Positions 10,982-22,923 of a stretch of DNA of 64,000 nt are shown one piece after another. This DNA is from Sipunculus nudus (lineage: Eukaryota > Annelida > Sipuncula > Golfingiida > Sipunculidae): assembly GCA_026874595.1 (NCBI GenBank), contig CM049313.1:66640659-66704658 (forward strand), given 5' to 3'. Position numbers and translations under genes: made by a program. The notes beneath the pieces were generated by a model. That model did no database searches. It was given only the letters and a program-made list of their open reading frames with translations, and was not told where the DNA came from. Positions within the stretch are counted from its first letter, which is position 1. Each line of letters opens with the position of its first letter.

Positions 10982-12354
10982 ATCCTACTGTTCTCACTAT
11001 TAAGTGATGATTTATGAGTAATTAGTCTACCCCGTTCATTCAGTCATACAGACAGGTCGATGTTGGCCCTTAGGCCTTTACGTAACTCACGCCCTTCTGT
11101 TGATTGTCGTCCGTCGGCCGATCACGTGATCGTCATGGTGTGACGAAACTGTAATGGCCCGTTTACTATAAGGCTGCGGCTTAAACGTCTCGGTGATGAA
11201 CTGGCTTTAGAGCCATCATGATTAATACTAACATGACTGCTATTCATAAAGAAGAAATATATTTATAATGCAATAAATATTTTACTCGAATGAATAAATA
11301 ATCATAATATGTTTCATGCATGACCATCATATCAAATTACACAAACATTAAAATACGATAACATTCATTATTTATATCATTATTAGTACTATTATTTTGA
11401 TTTGATGATGATGATGATGATGATTATCATAATTAGTATTATTATATTTTTTATAAATATTATTGTAATAAATAAATAATTAATAATAACAATTATGATG
11501 ATGATGATGGTCATAATAATAATAATAATAATAATAATAATAGCTCTTATTTAACTTCAGCAATTAGTATTTTTGCTTCTTATCTTCATGACGTTGAGAA
11601 CGATATTATAAATTCGTGACATTTTTAATTATACTTGCTAATATATGGTACTGAAAAGAAATACTTATAAATTTAAATATTATATCATGCATTGGGTACA
11701 TAAGGTTGCGCACTGGTATCTCTAGCAGAATAATGTAAAATACCATCAGTCAGTAAACGATGCTTATCATTGAAAAAGGGAAGAAAAATCATTGTTATAT
11801 TATATTTTCTTGTATTGGTGTTATATTATATTGTATTATATTATATTATATTTTAATTTATTATATGTTTGAGGTGGACCTATTTAATATAGTTACTAAA
11901 TTGAGATATTTATTCTGATCACATTTATCAGTAAACCTCTGCGAGAAAGATTTATTTTCTATCCATTTTTATTATACAAAATTCAGAAAACCAGTACGCG
12001 AAATGACATTTTATATTTCGTTTTGTTTAGTGTTATTTCATGTTATTTATAAACATTTTATTTATAGTAAGCCCTATCTTATTGTTGTATCTAGCCACAG
12101 ATAAGTCTGCGTAAACTTTATTTTGTTTTAATAGGGTTAATGAATAAAATAGTTTTAAGATCTGGAGAAAAAAATAATATTTTATCATGTCAGTTACAGT
12201 TGACTGATCACTGTTGTAAGACGTCCATAAGAACACCATAAATATTAATCATATCAATCAACAAAGCACAACTCACTAATAAAGTTACGAGTCCGTGCCC
12301 GCTAAAGCCTGGCGTGATACGAACACGCTCATGCAGGTATATCACCTGAATTAG

Positions 12355-12442
12355 CCAATCAGCCGTGCCGTAATACGTCTATAACAGGGTACCAGATGTA
12401 ATATAAACAGTTCACGAGGAACGTGGGTCTACATAGTCAGTC
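12355..12442 (+). promoter_or_regulatory. CCAAT/TATA promoter of cyclin-F copy 2
   Basis: CCAATCA at 12355-12361, ATATAAA at 12401-12407 and TCAGTC at 12437-12442. The in-frame extension upstream of 12501 begins with GTG inside the presumed start-site region, so it is not used as the start. Confidence 0.6.
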
Positions 12443-12500
12443 TTTGCACCTCCTTGTCTTCAGTAAAAGTCCAGAAGGAATATCAAATAAAGCTAAAAAT

Positions 12501-14255
12501 ATGAAAGTACGAAGACCATACAGCAAGAAAAATAAAAAGTGCGCGAAAAGTGTTGAAATGTCTAACCGTGGCTGCATTTGGATTTTACCAGAGGAAGTGC
12601 TGATCCACGTATTCGGAGGACTGCATATACGCGATCTACTAAGTCTCAGATCAACCTGCAGTTACTTCCAGCAGCTTATCGATGACAACTGTTGTCTTTG
12701 GAGCTCGGCTGGATTCAGTGACACTTGGCCCACGGACTCAACCTTTGATCATTTTGAACGTGCGGCAAACAAAGGTAATATCGAAGCCATGGTAAAGTTG
12801 GCCATCGCGTATTTATACCAAGAAGGCATGACTGGGGATTCCTCGGGCGAGCACACTGAAGCAAATGGGTACCTGGCTGCCAAGTGGTTCATGCAAGTTG
12901 AAATGCTGACTCAGAACATGATGCCTTTTACGTGGTTGTTCATCCGCCCGCCATGGGGACCTCCTGGGGTTAAAGAGTATGTACTCAGGAACATGACGGT
13001 CTACTGCGAACTGGACGCCGACCCCGCTATTTGTCTGTGTATTGCAAAGTCACTGCTACATATTGAGGATGAAGACACGTTAACTAGGGCACGCAGATTC
13101 CTACAGATTGCGGCACAAGAAGGGTCCAGCGAAGCCACCATGATGCTGTGGAAAGAAAAAGCCAGTAACATGGTGGGTGACAGGTCACGTGAGCTCAGTA
13201 ACATCCGAGATCTTCGAGATATCGCAAGACGTGGAAACGAACAAGCACAACTAGAATTATGTAAATTGTACGCTAGAGGGTGCTATGGTGGCATCCCATC
13301 ATGCAATGCTTCATCGTATGTAAGGGATTTCATAAAAAGTTCGAAACCTACAAATATACTAGTTAACTCATCAGCCAGAATGCCAACTAATTATATGAGG
13401 TACATCTTGGTCGACTGGATGGTGGAGGTGGCCAGCGAGAAAGAATTCAGCAACCAAACTTTACATGTTGCTGTCAGCGTCGTGGACAGGTACCTGAGGT
13501 CACGAAGTGTAAGCTTTTCCCGCGTGCAGCTTCTCGGAGTGGCTGCTTTGGTGATCTGTTCCCGCCTTTTTGAACCAAACATCTTGGCGATCCGCGAAGC
13601 AGCGTGGCTGACAGAAAATACGTACGTCTATGACGATGTCGTCAAAATGATGGCTGAAATCACGGCGGTGCTGAAAGGAAACTTCAGAACTCTAGTTACA
13701 TTGGATTATGTTAATCTGATATCACAAGCGGCAAGTGATGACGTCGTTACTCGACACGTGGCGGAATACGTTTGTGAACTATCTTTGTTGCAGAGCAGTT
13801 TCTGTAAAATCCCTCAGGGGAAAATTGCTGCTTCCTGTGTCCTCATGGCAAGATTAATCACGAAACAGCAAAGTGCATGGCCACGCCACCTGGTGGACAG
13901 GACTGGATTAAATATGTCAAATCTCATGCCCACGGTGCTACAACTTCACAAAAAGTGCCTTGATGCGCCTGACCTTGTGGATCATCGTGATGTCACACTA
14001 AAAACTGTAAATGAAAAATACGCAGCCGATGAATACAGCAGTGTGAGTAAATTACAAGTCCCCACGTGGAGTAAGATGTGTGAAATACTTGGTGTTAAGG
14101 CTACACCCAACGATGTCAGTGAACAACAGGTGAACTTTGTAGAAGAAGTCATTACATCTCCCAAACGGGCAACAACACCTGGTTTCAGTCAAGGACATTT
14201 TTTTCTCAGAAGTGTCTGGAAAAATAGATGTTTCGTACTAGTAGGACATTACTGA
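12501..14255 (+). CDS. Cyclin-F-like protein, copy 2, hybrid gene with shifted C-terminus
   Basis: Single exon, 584 residues from the conserved ATG. The F-box, Sel1-like repeats and both cyclin folds are intact and the cyclin N fold is identical to copies 1 and 3. The N-terminus (KNKKCAKSVEMSNRG) and most variant sites up to about 13568 follow copy 3; from about 13746 onward (GTCGTTACTCG..GTGGCGGA, KKCLDAPDLVDHR, KATPNDVS) it follows copy 1. A net one-base gain in a T-run near 14200 shifts the frame. The last residues therefore become FLRSVWKNRCFVLVGHY instead of the SSE-MSGE-type ending, and translation stops at TGA 14253-14255. The change lies beyond the cyclin C fold, so the protein is probably functional. 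Confidence 0.88.
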   Translation: MKVRRPYSKKNKKCAKSVEMSNRGCIWILPEEVLIHVFGGLHIRDLLSLRSTCSYFQQLIDDNCCLWSSAGFSDTWPTDSTFDHFERAANKGNIEAMVKLAIAYLYQEGMTGDSSGEHTEANGYLAAKWFMQVEMLTQNMMPFTWLFIRPPWGPPGVKEYVLRNMTVYCELDADPAICLCIAKSLLHIEDEDTLTRARRFLQIAAQEGSSEATMMLWKEKASNMVGDRSRELSNIRDLRDIARRGNEQAQLELCKLYARGCYGGIPSCNASSYVRDFIKSSKPTNILVNSSARMPTNYMRYILVDWMVEVASEKEFSNQTLHVAVSVVDRYLRSRSVSFSRVQLLGVAALVICSRLFEPNILAIREAAWLTENTYVYDDVVKMMAEITAVLKGNFRTLVTLDYVNLISQAASDDVVTRHVAEYVCELSLLQSSFCKIPQGKIAASCVLMARLITKQQSAWPRHLVDRTGLNMSNLMPTVLQLHKKCLDAPDLVDHRDVTLKTVNEKYAADEYSSVSKLQVPTWSKMCEILGVKATPNDVSEQQVNFVEEVITSPKRATTPGFSQGHFFLRSVWKNRCFVLVGHY

Positions 14256-14498
14256 AAGACATAGGTCATCTAATAGGGTGCTTTAATGAAATTCGAATTC
14301 ACACACTGTTAGGTCAGTACACTGACCACATGCTGCTTAAGACTGTCTCCCAGAGAGAAAATAGACTGATTTTAACTCTGTACTTAAAGTGTTTACTTCT
14401 ATCAGTGTATTGTATTAGAGGTACCTCATTTGAAAGCTGACATTTGATAATGTGTTATACACATATATGTAAATTTGTTCGTATACATGTATGTTTCT

Positions 14499-14504
14499 AA
14501 TAAA
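14499..14504 (+). terminator. Candidate polyadenylation signal, cyclin-F copy 2
   Basis: AATAAA about 245 bases after the stop, in the same sequence context as the copy 1 signal. Confidence 0.45.
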
Positions 14505-15638
14505 AAATACGAGTAAAAAAATATGATCAATGTGATAATAATATGAAAGCGGTATTAAATGCGCTATCGTCTTTTGCATATATATTTTACGTGTCGTTAA
14601 CATTATAAGACATTAATAAAAGTAAACTGAATAATAAATTCTTCTTCATTTCATGATAAGTCATCTGTATATAGATCACCATGAGGGGCACTTTTGTCAT
14701 ACAGGAACACACATAGTATACACATTCATAAACATAAGCATTTACAAAAATGTGTTCGTATAAATATTTAAATTCATCAACTGTGAATACAAAAAGATCA
14801 ATAAATGTTAAGAATCGAAATAATGTTGTTTTTCAATATTAATACCGCGAGGCGGAAGTTTCTCTTGAATAAAAGTATAATGTCTATTTATATATACAAT
14901 AAGATAAATGTCTGTGACAAGTGCCGGCATTCATATATGTATGTATGATTAGTTCCCTCTAGCACCCCCCCCCCCCCCCCCTCCCCAGCAAAATTCTGGA
15001 TCCGCCCCTGCAACCCTCGATTTTTTAACACATGTTCGTATGGTCATACATTCCAGTGCGGTTGCCAGCTTTGAACAAAAAAATGCGGCAGTCTTATTCA
15101 GGGTCTTGGCCGTCGACTATACCCCCTATAACCGGTCTGAAACGGTAACCGGTGTCAGTTTGGTGTTCATATTGGGTTTACAATTAGCTTTAACTTAGCT
15201 CTTTTGAATCGTTATCTTGGTGGGATTTAGAAGTAATTACTTTTTTAACAGACACCAATATAATGTGCATAATGGATGTTTATCAGACACATGATAATGG
15301 CATCATTTCACATTTCATTTATAATAAAGAAATGTATCAGTTTATATGACGTCATCATAAGTCAGCCGTTTTTGAGATCCAGCCGATCGGACATTTCTTT
15401 CCAGAAAATAAAATAATTCAATTTTAATAAGATTGCCTTTGTAATGTAGTGCTTTCACCTGTTAAGCAAAACAATTCTGTTATTATCATGCTTTTTCCTG
15501 ATCATATGACATTTTTATAGTAAAATACAAAAAAAGGTAAAGGAAAATCGCCCTCGTGCACAGAATTCCTAAAAAATGCCTGAGAACCTTTTTTTGGGGC
15601 GTTACATGTTAGATATTGAATAGGCCCCTTTGACAGTA

Positions 15639-16083
15639 AAAGGGGTTTAACACCGGGCCTACGTCGAGCTGCTAGGTGCGGCGTACCGAATATGCAGAGG
15701 TTACGCTGTGCAAACGTTGGCCTACGTGGAAATATGCCGAGGGACGCACAGGCATACGTGAGATGGACGCCAAAATATTAAACCTGTTTATTTTTTCGCG
15801 TATACTGTCGGCGTAGAGCCCTGGACGCAGGAAGTATGCAGTTTTTACGCAAGTCTACGCAACACTGCGCTACTGTACGCCAGACCTACTTATACATAAG
15901 CACACCTGCTTATACCTTATGCCTGTTGTACGACAATTGCACATGCCGTGTAGGTACGCGGTGCCTATGCACAGTATACGCAACCATACGTCAACCTACC
16001 AACATATTTCTTTCAGTACGCAGTCTAATTTCGGCGTACTCGGTACGCCGCAAAACTCTTCGTAGGTCCGGTGTGAAACCCCT
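15639..16083. mobile_element. TA-target inverted-repeat element, unit 2 copy
   Basis: Same insertion as at 9879-10328. The left end AAGGGGTTTAACACCGGGC.. and right end ..CCGGTGTGAAACCCC match in 20 of 22 inverted positions. TA lies at 15637-15638 and TAATGC follows the right end. Confidence 0.75.
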
Positions 16084-16519
16084 AATGCTGGTCACGCTAG
16101 CAAAACGTACCCGACTCCCCTGGTGAGAAATACTGTTAATACACTAACTAGAATAAACTGTATTCCCCAGTTTCCTACTGTCTCACTATTAAGTAAAGAG
16201 TAATTATAATGTCTACCCTGTTCAATCAATCATACAGACAAGTCGATGCAGGCCCTAGGGCTACAAGTAAATCACGCCCTCCTATTGAGTGTCACAGGGT
16301 AAGCAACCATACGTCAGCCTACCAACATTTTTTTTTTTTAGTACGCAGTCTAATTCCGGCGTACATTTCGGCGTACTAGGTACGCTGCAATACGCTACTC
16401 TTCGTAGGCTCGGTGTGAAACCCCCTTATGCAGGTCACGCCAGCAAAACGTACCGGACTCCCCTGGTGAGAAATACTGTTAATACACTAACTAGAATCAA
16501 CTGTACTCCCCAGTATCCT

Positions 16520-16732
16520 AAGAAGCGGAACCCGGGGGGGGGGATCCAGGGGGTCCGGACCCCCCCTCCCCCTTTTCATCAGAAACAACGTTTTTTTAAG
16601 GGCTTCAGACAAAATTTTGCCGCCTGGACCCCCCCTTTTTCAGAACTGAGGACCTTTTTTTTAGGGTTTTCATTTGTTCAACTGGGTTGGACCACCCCCC
16701 CCCCCTTTTCCTAAATCCTGGATCCGCCCCTG
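16520..16732. mobile_element. CAG-ended inverted-repeat element, unit 2 copy
   Basis: Same insertion as 10761-10981. The first base is mutated (AAGAAGCGGA). ATCCT target duplications lie at 16515-16519 and 16733-16737. Confidence 0.75.
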
Positions 16733-18090
16733 ATCCTACTGTTCTCACTATTAAGTAATGATGAATGAGTAATTAGTCTACCCCGTTCATTCAGTCATAC
16801 AGACAAGTCGATGTTGGCCCTAGGCCTTTACGTAACTCACGCCCTTCTGTTGATTGTCGTCCGTCGGCTGATCACGTGATCGTCATGGTGTGACGAGACT
16901 GTAATGGCCCGTTTACTATAAGGCTGCGGCTTAAACGTCTCGGTAATGAACTGGCTTTAGAGCCATCATGATTAATACTAACATGACTGCTATTCATAAA
17001 GAAGAAATATATTTATAATGCAATAAATATTTTACTCGAATGAATAAATAATCATAATATGTTTCATGCATGACCATCATATCAAATTACACAAACATTA
17101 AAATACGATAACATTCATTATTTATATAATTATTAATACTATTATTTTGATTTGATGATGATGATGATGATGATTATCATAATTAGTATTATTATTGTTT
17201 TAAAATATTATTATAATAAATAAATAAATAATAATAACAATTATGATGATGATGATAATAATAATAATAATAATATCTCTTATTTAACTTCAGCAATTAG
17301 TATTTTTGCTTCTTATCTTCATGACGTTGAGAACGATATTATAAATTCGTGACATTTTTAATTATACTTGCTAATATATGGTACTGAAAAGAAATACTTA
17401 TAAATTTAAATATTATATCATGCATTGGGTACATAAGATTGCGCACTGGTATCTCTAGCAGAATAATGTAAAATATACCATCAGTCAGTAAACGATGCTT
17501 ATCATTGAAAACGGGAAGAAAAATCATTGTTATATTATATTTTATTGTATTGGTGTTATATTTTATTGTATTATATTATATTATATTTTAGTTTATTATA
17601 TGTTTGAGGTGGACCTATTTAATATATTTATCAAATTGAGATATTTATTCTGATCACATTTATCAGTAAACCTCTGCGAGAAAGATTTATTTTCTATCCA
17701 TTTTTATTATACAAAATTAAGAGAACAAGTACGCGAAATGACATTTTATATTTCGTTTTGTTTAGTGTTATTTCATGTTATTTATAAACATTTTATTTAT
17801 GGTAAGCCCTATCTTATTGTTGTATTAAGCCACAGATAAGTCTGCGTAAACATTTTTTTTGTTTTAATAGGGTTAGTGAATAAAATAGTTTTAAGATCTG
17901 GAGAAAAAAATAATATTTTATCATGTCAGTTACAGTTGACTGATCACTGTTGTAAGACGTCCATAAGAACACCATAAATATTAATCATATCAATCAACAA
18001 AGCACAACTCACTAATGAAGTTACGAGTCCGTGCCCGCTGAAGCCTGGCGTAATACCAACACGCTCAGACAGGTATATCACCTGAATTAG

Positions 18091-18179
18091 CCAATCAGCC
18101 GTGCCGTAATACGTCTATAACATGGTACCAGATGTAATATAAACAGTTCACGAGGAACGTGGGTCGTACATAGTCAGTC
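18091..18179 (+). promoter_or_regulatory. CCAAT/TATA promoter of cyclin-F copy 3
   Basis: CCAATCA at 18091-18097, ATATAAA at 18137-18143, TCAGTC at 18174-18179. Nearly identical to the copy 2 promoter. Confidence 0.6.
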
Positions 18180-18237
18180 TTTGCACCTCCTTGTCTTCAG
18201 TAAAAGTTCAGAAGTAATATCAAATAAAGCTACAAAC

Positions 18238-19977
18238 ATGAAAGTACGAAGACCATACAGCAAGAAAAATAAAAAGTGCGCGAAAAGTGTTGAAATGTCT
18301 AACCGTGGCTGCATTTGGATTTTACCAGAGGAAGTGCTGATCCACGTATTCCGAGGACTGCATATTCGCGATCTACTCAGTCTCAGATCAACCTGCAGTT
18401 ACTTCCAGCAGCTTATCGATGACAACTGTTGTCTTTGGAGCTCGGCTGGATTCAGTGACACTTGGCCCACGGACTCAACCTTTGATCATTTTGAAGGTGC
18501 GGCAAACAAAGGTAATATCGAAGCCATGGTAAAGTTGGCCATCGCGTATTTATACCAAGAAGGCATGACTGGGGATTCCTCGGGCGAACACACTGAAGCA
18601 AATGGGTACCTGGCTGCCGAGTGGTTCATGCAAGTTGAAATGCTGACTCAGAACATGATGCCTTTTACGTGGTTGTTCATCCGCCCGCCATGGGGACCTC
18701 CTGGGGTTAAAGAGTATGTACTCAGGAACATGACGGTCTACTGCGAACTGGACGCCGACCCCGCTATTTGTCTGTGTATTGCAAAGTCACTGCTACATAT
18801 TGAGGATGAAGACACGTTGACTAGGGCACGCAGATTCCTACAGATTGCGGCACAAGCAGGGTCCAGCGAAGCCACCATGATGATGTGGCAAGAAAAAGCC
18901 AGTAACATGGAAGGTGACAGGTCACGTGAGCTCAGTAACATCCGAGATCTTCGAGATATCGCAAGACGTGGAAACGAACGAGCACAACTAGAATTATGTA
19001 AATTGTACGCTAGAGGGTGCTATGGTGGCATCCCATCATGCAATGCGTCATTGTATGTAAGGGATTTCATAAAAAGTTCGAAACCTACAAATATACTAGT
19101 TAACGCATCAGCCAGTATGCCAACTAATTATATGAGGTATATCTTGGTCGACTGGATGGTGGAGGTGGCCAGCGAGAAAGAATTCAGCAACCAAACTTTA
19201 CATGTTGCTGTCAGCGTCGTGGACAGGTACCTGAGGTCACGAAGTGTAAGCTTTTCCCGCGTGCAGCTTCTCGGAGTGGCTGCTTTGGTGATCTGTTCCC
19301 GCCTTTTTGAACCAAACATCTTGGCGATCCGCGAAGCAGCGTGGCTGACAGAAAATACGTACGTCTATGACGATGTCGTCAAAATGATGGCTGAAATCAC
19401 GGCGGTGCTGAAAGGAAACTTCAGAACTCTAGTCACATTGGATTATGTTAATCTGATATCACAAGCGGCAAGTGATGACGTCATTACACGGCACGTTTCG
19501 GCATACGTTTGTGAACTATCTTTGTTGCAGAGCAGTTTCTGTAAAATTCCTCAGGGGAAAATCGCTGCTTCCTGTGTCCTTATGGCAAGGATAATCACAA
19601 AACAGCAAACTGCATGGCCGCGCCACCTGGTGGACAGGACTGGATTTAATATGTCAGATCTCATGCCCACGGTACTACAACTTCACAAAACGTGTCTTGA
19701 TGCGCCTGACGTTGTGGATCATCGTGACGTCACTCTCAAAACTGTGAAGGAAAAGTACGCAGCCGACGAATACAGCAGTGCGAGTAAATTACAAGTCCCC
19801 ACGTGGAGTAAGATGTGTGAAATACTTGGTATTAACGCTACACTCAACGATGTCAGTGAGCAACAGGTGAACTTTGCAGGAGAATTCATAACATCTCCAA
19901 AACGTGCCACCAAACCTGGTTCTAGTAAAGGACATTTTTCATCAGAAGTGTCTGCAGAAATAGATGGTCCGTATTAG
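18238..19977 (+). CDS. Cyclin-F-like F-box protein, copy 3, intronless
   Basis: 579 residues from the conserved ATG; the frame extends upstream only from a TTG in the 5' untranslated region. F-box at about 28-68 (LPEEVLIHVF), Sel1-like repeats, MRYILVDWMVEVA cyclin box and cyclin C fold are all intact. The cyclin N fold is identical in protein to copies 1 and 2. From about 19485 it diverges from both (VITRHVSAYVCEL, ITKQQTAW, KTCLDAPDVVDHR, INATLND). With copy 1 it represents the two parental types from which copy 2 was assembled. The AATAAA of copies 1 and 2 is mutated downstream. Confidence 0.9.
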   Translation: MKVRRPYSKKNKKCAKSVEMSNRGCIWILPEEVLIHVFRGLHIRDLLSLRSTCSYFQQLIDDNCCLWSSAGFSDTWPTDSTFDHFEGAANKGNIEAMVKLAIAYLYQEGMTGDSSGEHTEANGYLAAEWFMQVEMLTQNMMPFTWLFIRPPWGPPGVKEYVLRNMTVYCELDADPAICLCIAKSLLHIEDEDTLTRARRFLQIAAQAGSSEATMMMWQEKASNMEGDRSRELSNIRDLRDIARRGNERAQLELCKLYARGCYGGIPSCNASLYVRDFIKSSKPTNILVNASASMPTNYMRYILVDWMVEVASEKEFSNQTLHVAVSVVDRYLRSRSVSFSRVQLLGVAALVICSRLFEPNILAIREAAWLTENTYVYDDVVKMMAEITAVLKGNFRTLVTLDYVNLISQAASDDVITRHVSAYVCELSLLQSSFCKIPQGKIAASCVLMARIITKQQTAWPRHLVDRTGFNMSDLMPTVLQLHKTCLDAPDVVDHRDVTLKTVKEKYAADEYSSASKLQVPTWSKMCEILGINATLNDVSEQQVNFAGEFITSPKRATKPGSSKGHFSSEVSAEIDGPY

Positions 19978-20700
19978 TTGGACATTACTGAAAGACACAA
20001 GTCTTCTAAAATGGTGCTTTAATGACATTCGAATTCACACACTGTGACGTCAGTACATTTTACTTTATTCTGCTTAGGACTGTCCTAAAGAGAGAAAACG
20101 AACTGATTTTACCTCTATAGGCCTACTTAAAGTTTTTACTTCAATCAGTGTATTGTAGTAGAGATACCTGGATCATTATCTGAAAGGTGACATTTGAGCA
20201 AAGTAGCTCCAAAGTATGCGATTTATTTTCATTATACATGTATGTTTCTAACAAAATTATGAGATAAACATTGACCTTTTACATATGATCAATTAATGTA
20301 TTATTGAATGCGCTATCATTATTTGTATATATTTTACGTGTCGTTACCATTATAAGATTATTGTAAACTGTATAATACATTCTCTTTATTGCGTGTTATG
20401 TCATCTGTATATAGATCACCATGAAGAGCACCATTAACATACAGAAACACACAGTATACACATCCATACACATATTTTTCTACATGTATGTGTCCGTATA
20501 AATATATATTCATCAACGGTGAATACAAAACGATCAATAAATGATGAGAATCGAAATCGTGTTGTTGTTATATCATTTTTAATACCGGGAGACGGAAGAT
20601 TAAGAGAATGACTTACTGTCCCTCCTTCCTCCCTCCCACCGCATCCTAAAAAATATAACCTGTACATTAGAATATTTCTCATCGCCAAGTTGAACTTATT

Positions 20701-22219
20701 AAGATTTGATTAATAAACGCTTTTCTGAACTCATATTTAAAATGAACTCAAATATGGTTACAGGTATATGCGAGTTTATTAAAAATAGAAACCGTTATTT
20801 CTTTATCGGCAGAACTTTCTGTAAACAGATTGGAACATAGAGAAATACTGTGGTTGAGAGAGGTTAAAATTCAGGATATTGGCGAAAATAAAACCTTAGT
20901 CAAAGACAACTCAAAAGGCAAAAAAGGTTGCAATTATTATTTATTAATCTTTTGAATTATCATTTCCTTCTTTGTTCATTTGTGTCCCGTCACATATTAT
21001 TGTATCAACAGACAAAGTCGGGGTACTATGGTTTAGACATGCAGTGGTCGGGCCACCGCCGTCTCCGCCACCGCCTCAGAGATAACTCAACAAATATTTC
21101 ACGGATCTTTACCAAGCTTGACATGTGAATAGATATGAGTGAAAGGACAAAGCCTCTTTTAAACTGGGTCATGACCTTTACTAGGAGAGTGACCTTGACC
21201 TTTAATACGTCAATTTTGGGGGAAAATCACATAAATTCTTAAATATCTAAAGAGATATTGCATGGATTGATCCGAAAATCAAGTAGACCGAAGATCATTA
21301 TAGTGTTGGTTTGTACCGGAAACTGCAGGGTGGCGCAACCTATTATCCTTTTCTTGTTTTCGTACCGTTTAATACCCCAAACACTGCCAATTGACAGTAC
21401 TGTCAGAATTATAAGTCAAAACTAATGCACAGCTTTCTTTCATATTATGCGTATACATAGTTACTAGCAATTATGGTCAAGCAAACGTATTCCAAATCTC
21501 ATTATATTATCATATAACATAATTGCCTATGAAAAAAATATTAATATTGATTTACATAAAATGAGCCCAATTCCTTGAGGAAAAACATTTTTTTCTATCT
21601 ATTTTTCCACTAAAAACCTAAGGTTTTGTGATTTGTTAAAAAATATATTGGCACATCTATGAGCACTGTCAACTCGGCAGTGACGTCACACACTGGGAAA
21701 TCCCTTGCGACGAAAATTCTAGATCTCAGTAAAAGCACAGTATTTCTGCCACTGTCAGTCCCAAATTTCCAGCAAAGAATAAAAACAACATGCATTACTA
21801 GATCCGAGTTGTTGATAAAATTCAGTCTATGATGTCTAATGTGTACCAGCCAATCAAATCAGGTCAAACTCTGGGATCTAGATGAAATCCTCCCTTCACA
21901 CAACAAACCCACGTGGAACAGGTTTGCTTACGCACGGTTAGGGCGAACACGACAATCCGTGCGGTGGTATCGGAAGTCCACTGAAAGTCCGGAGATACGG
22001 AAAGTCACACAAATTGTATTAATATTTGTCCCACATGCGGCGTATTTTCCTTTGTTCTAACTGTACGTTCAAATCTGCTTGCATCACAGGGACATGAAAA
22101 GTGACCATGCAAGTGAAGTTGCTTGGCACTTTCCAAATATGGCAAAGAACTGGTGCATAGGCAAAAAAAATGACACGCCTGACCTTCGACCAAGGAGGCG
22201 GAGCATGTGGGACAAATCA
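20701..22219. other. Intergenic DNA, no gene recognised
   Basis: No supported gene on either strand. The stretch at about 21130-21350 holds GTCATGACCTTTACTAGGAG, then GTGACCTTGACCTTTAAT and GGTGGCGCAACC. Such motifs are typical of dispersed repeats of marine invertebrates, and related GGTGGCGC text occurs at 32920-33310. Confidence 0.55.
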
Positions 22220-22364
22220 GTTATAGCCCAATGAAATGTAAAGCAAGCCATGAGATTTGCTTGGCATGTGTAAATCAAGGCAGGCTCGCCTAAACGGCTC
22301 GCCAGCCATGTGACACAAGCCTCGCAAACCTCACGGCATGCATAACATTTCATTGGGCTATAAC
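22220..22364. repeat. Inverted repeat with 20-base perfect arms
   Basis: GTTATAGCCCAATGAAATGT at 22220-22239 is repeated as its exact reverse complement at 22345-22364, separated by 105 bases. It could form a long-range hairpin or be the ends of a small mobile element. No target duplication was recognised. Confidence 0.7.
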
Positions 22365-22584
22365 CATACATAGATCCATTATTTGTAGGGTGTTGTGGAT
22401 AAAAATCTTTCGGAACAGCGTTCGGAACATGTTTCGGAACAGCGTACAGTTGCACACAGTCGGTGCAAGCCAGTGCCTAACATGTGATCGGGGTCGTTGA
22501 CAAATAGTCACCCACACACGTACCATGTGACATGAGAAACTGATCAACAATATTACATATCGTACAAAAGTATTATTATTATTA

Positions 22585-22923
22585 GGCCAAAAAAAATTAA
22601 AGGTATGGTTCTCAGGCACTTTTTTTCAGAAATCAATGCGGGCGGGCGGTTTTTTATTTTTATTTTTATTTTTTGTATGTTTCGATAAAAATGTCAAATG
22701 ATAAGAAAAAAAAATAATAACAGATTTATTTTGCTAAACAAGTAAAAGCACGACATAACAAGGAAATTTTCTCAAAATTGTATGATTTTATCTTCCTGAA
22801 AGAGCGGCTGGAGATCTAAATTGGTATGTTTCTATTGAAAATCAAAATAAAAATTTTTGATCCGGGGATTTAAAATTGACGCGGGCGGTGCCTGAGAACC
22901 ATACCTATTATTTTTTTTTGGCC
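22585..22923. mobile_element. Harbinger-like inverted-repeat element, complete
   Basis: Begins GGCCAAAAAAAATTAAAGG and TATGGTTCTCAGGCA; ends with the reverse complement ..TGCCTGAGAACCATACCT..GGCC. Flanked by TTA on both sides (22582-22584, 22924-22926). Three-base TWA duplications with GG-initial termini fit PIF/Harbinger miniature elements. No transposase. Relatives lie at 24666, 50214 and 62988. Confidence 0.78.

Larger units (their letters stand above)
9171..15110 (+). repeat. Cyclin-F tandem unit 1
   Basis: Flank plus copy 2. Its intergenic part (9171-12500) is almost identical to 15131-18237. Relative to this unit, unit 2 lacks about 204 bases after the CCCTATAACC at 9161-9170. A second deletion of about 70 bases after the 14850 region of copy 2's flank, relative to copy 1's flank, completes the difference in unit spacing (6015 versus 5737 bases between ATGs). 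Confidence 0.8.
15111..20700 (+). repeat. Cyclin-F tandem unit 2
   Basis: Intergenic part nearly identical to unit 1 and copy 3 at its end. Downstream of copy 3 (19978-20700) the sequence is recognisably related to the 3' flanks of copies 1 and 2 but clearly more diverged; copies 1 and 2 are nearly identical to each other there. Confidence 0.8.

Noticed and set aside
12423-12500. Upstream in-frame extension of cyclin-F copy 2
   Set aside because: Starts with GTG at the presumed transcription start. The equivalent extension in copy 3 starts with TTG, and copies 1 and 4 begin at the conserved ATG.
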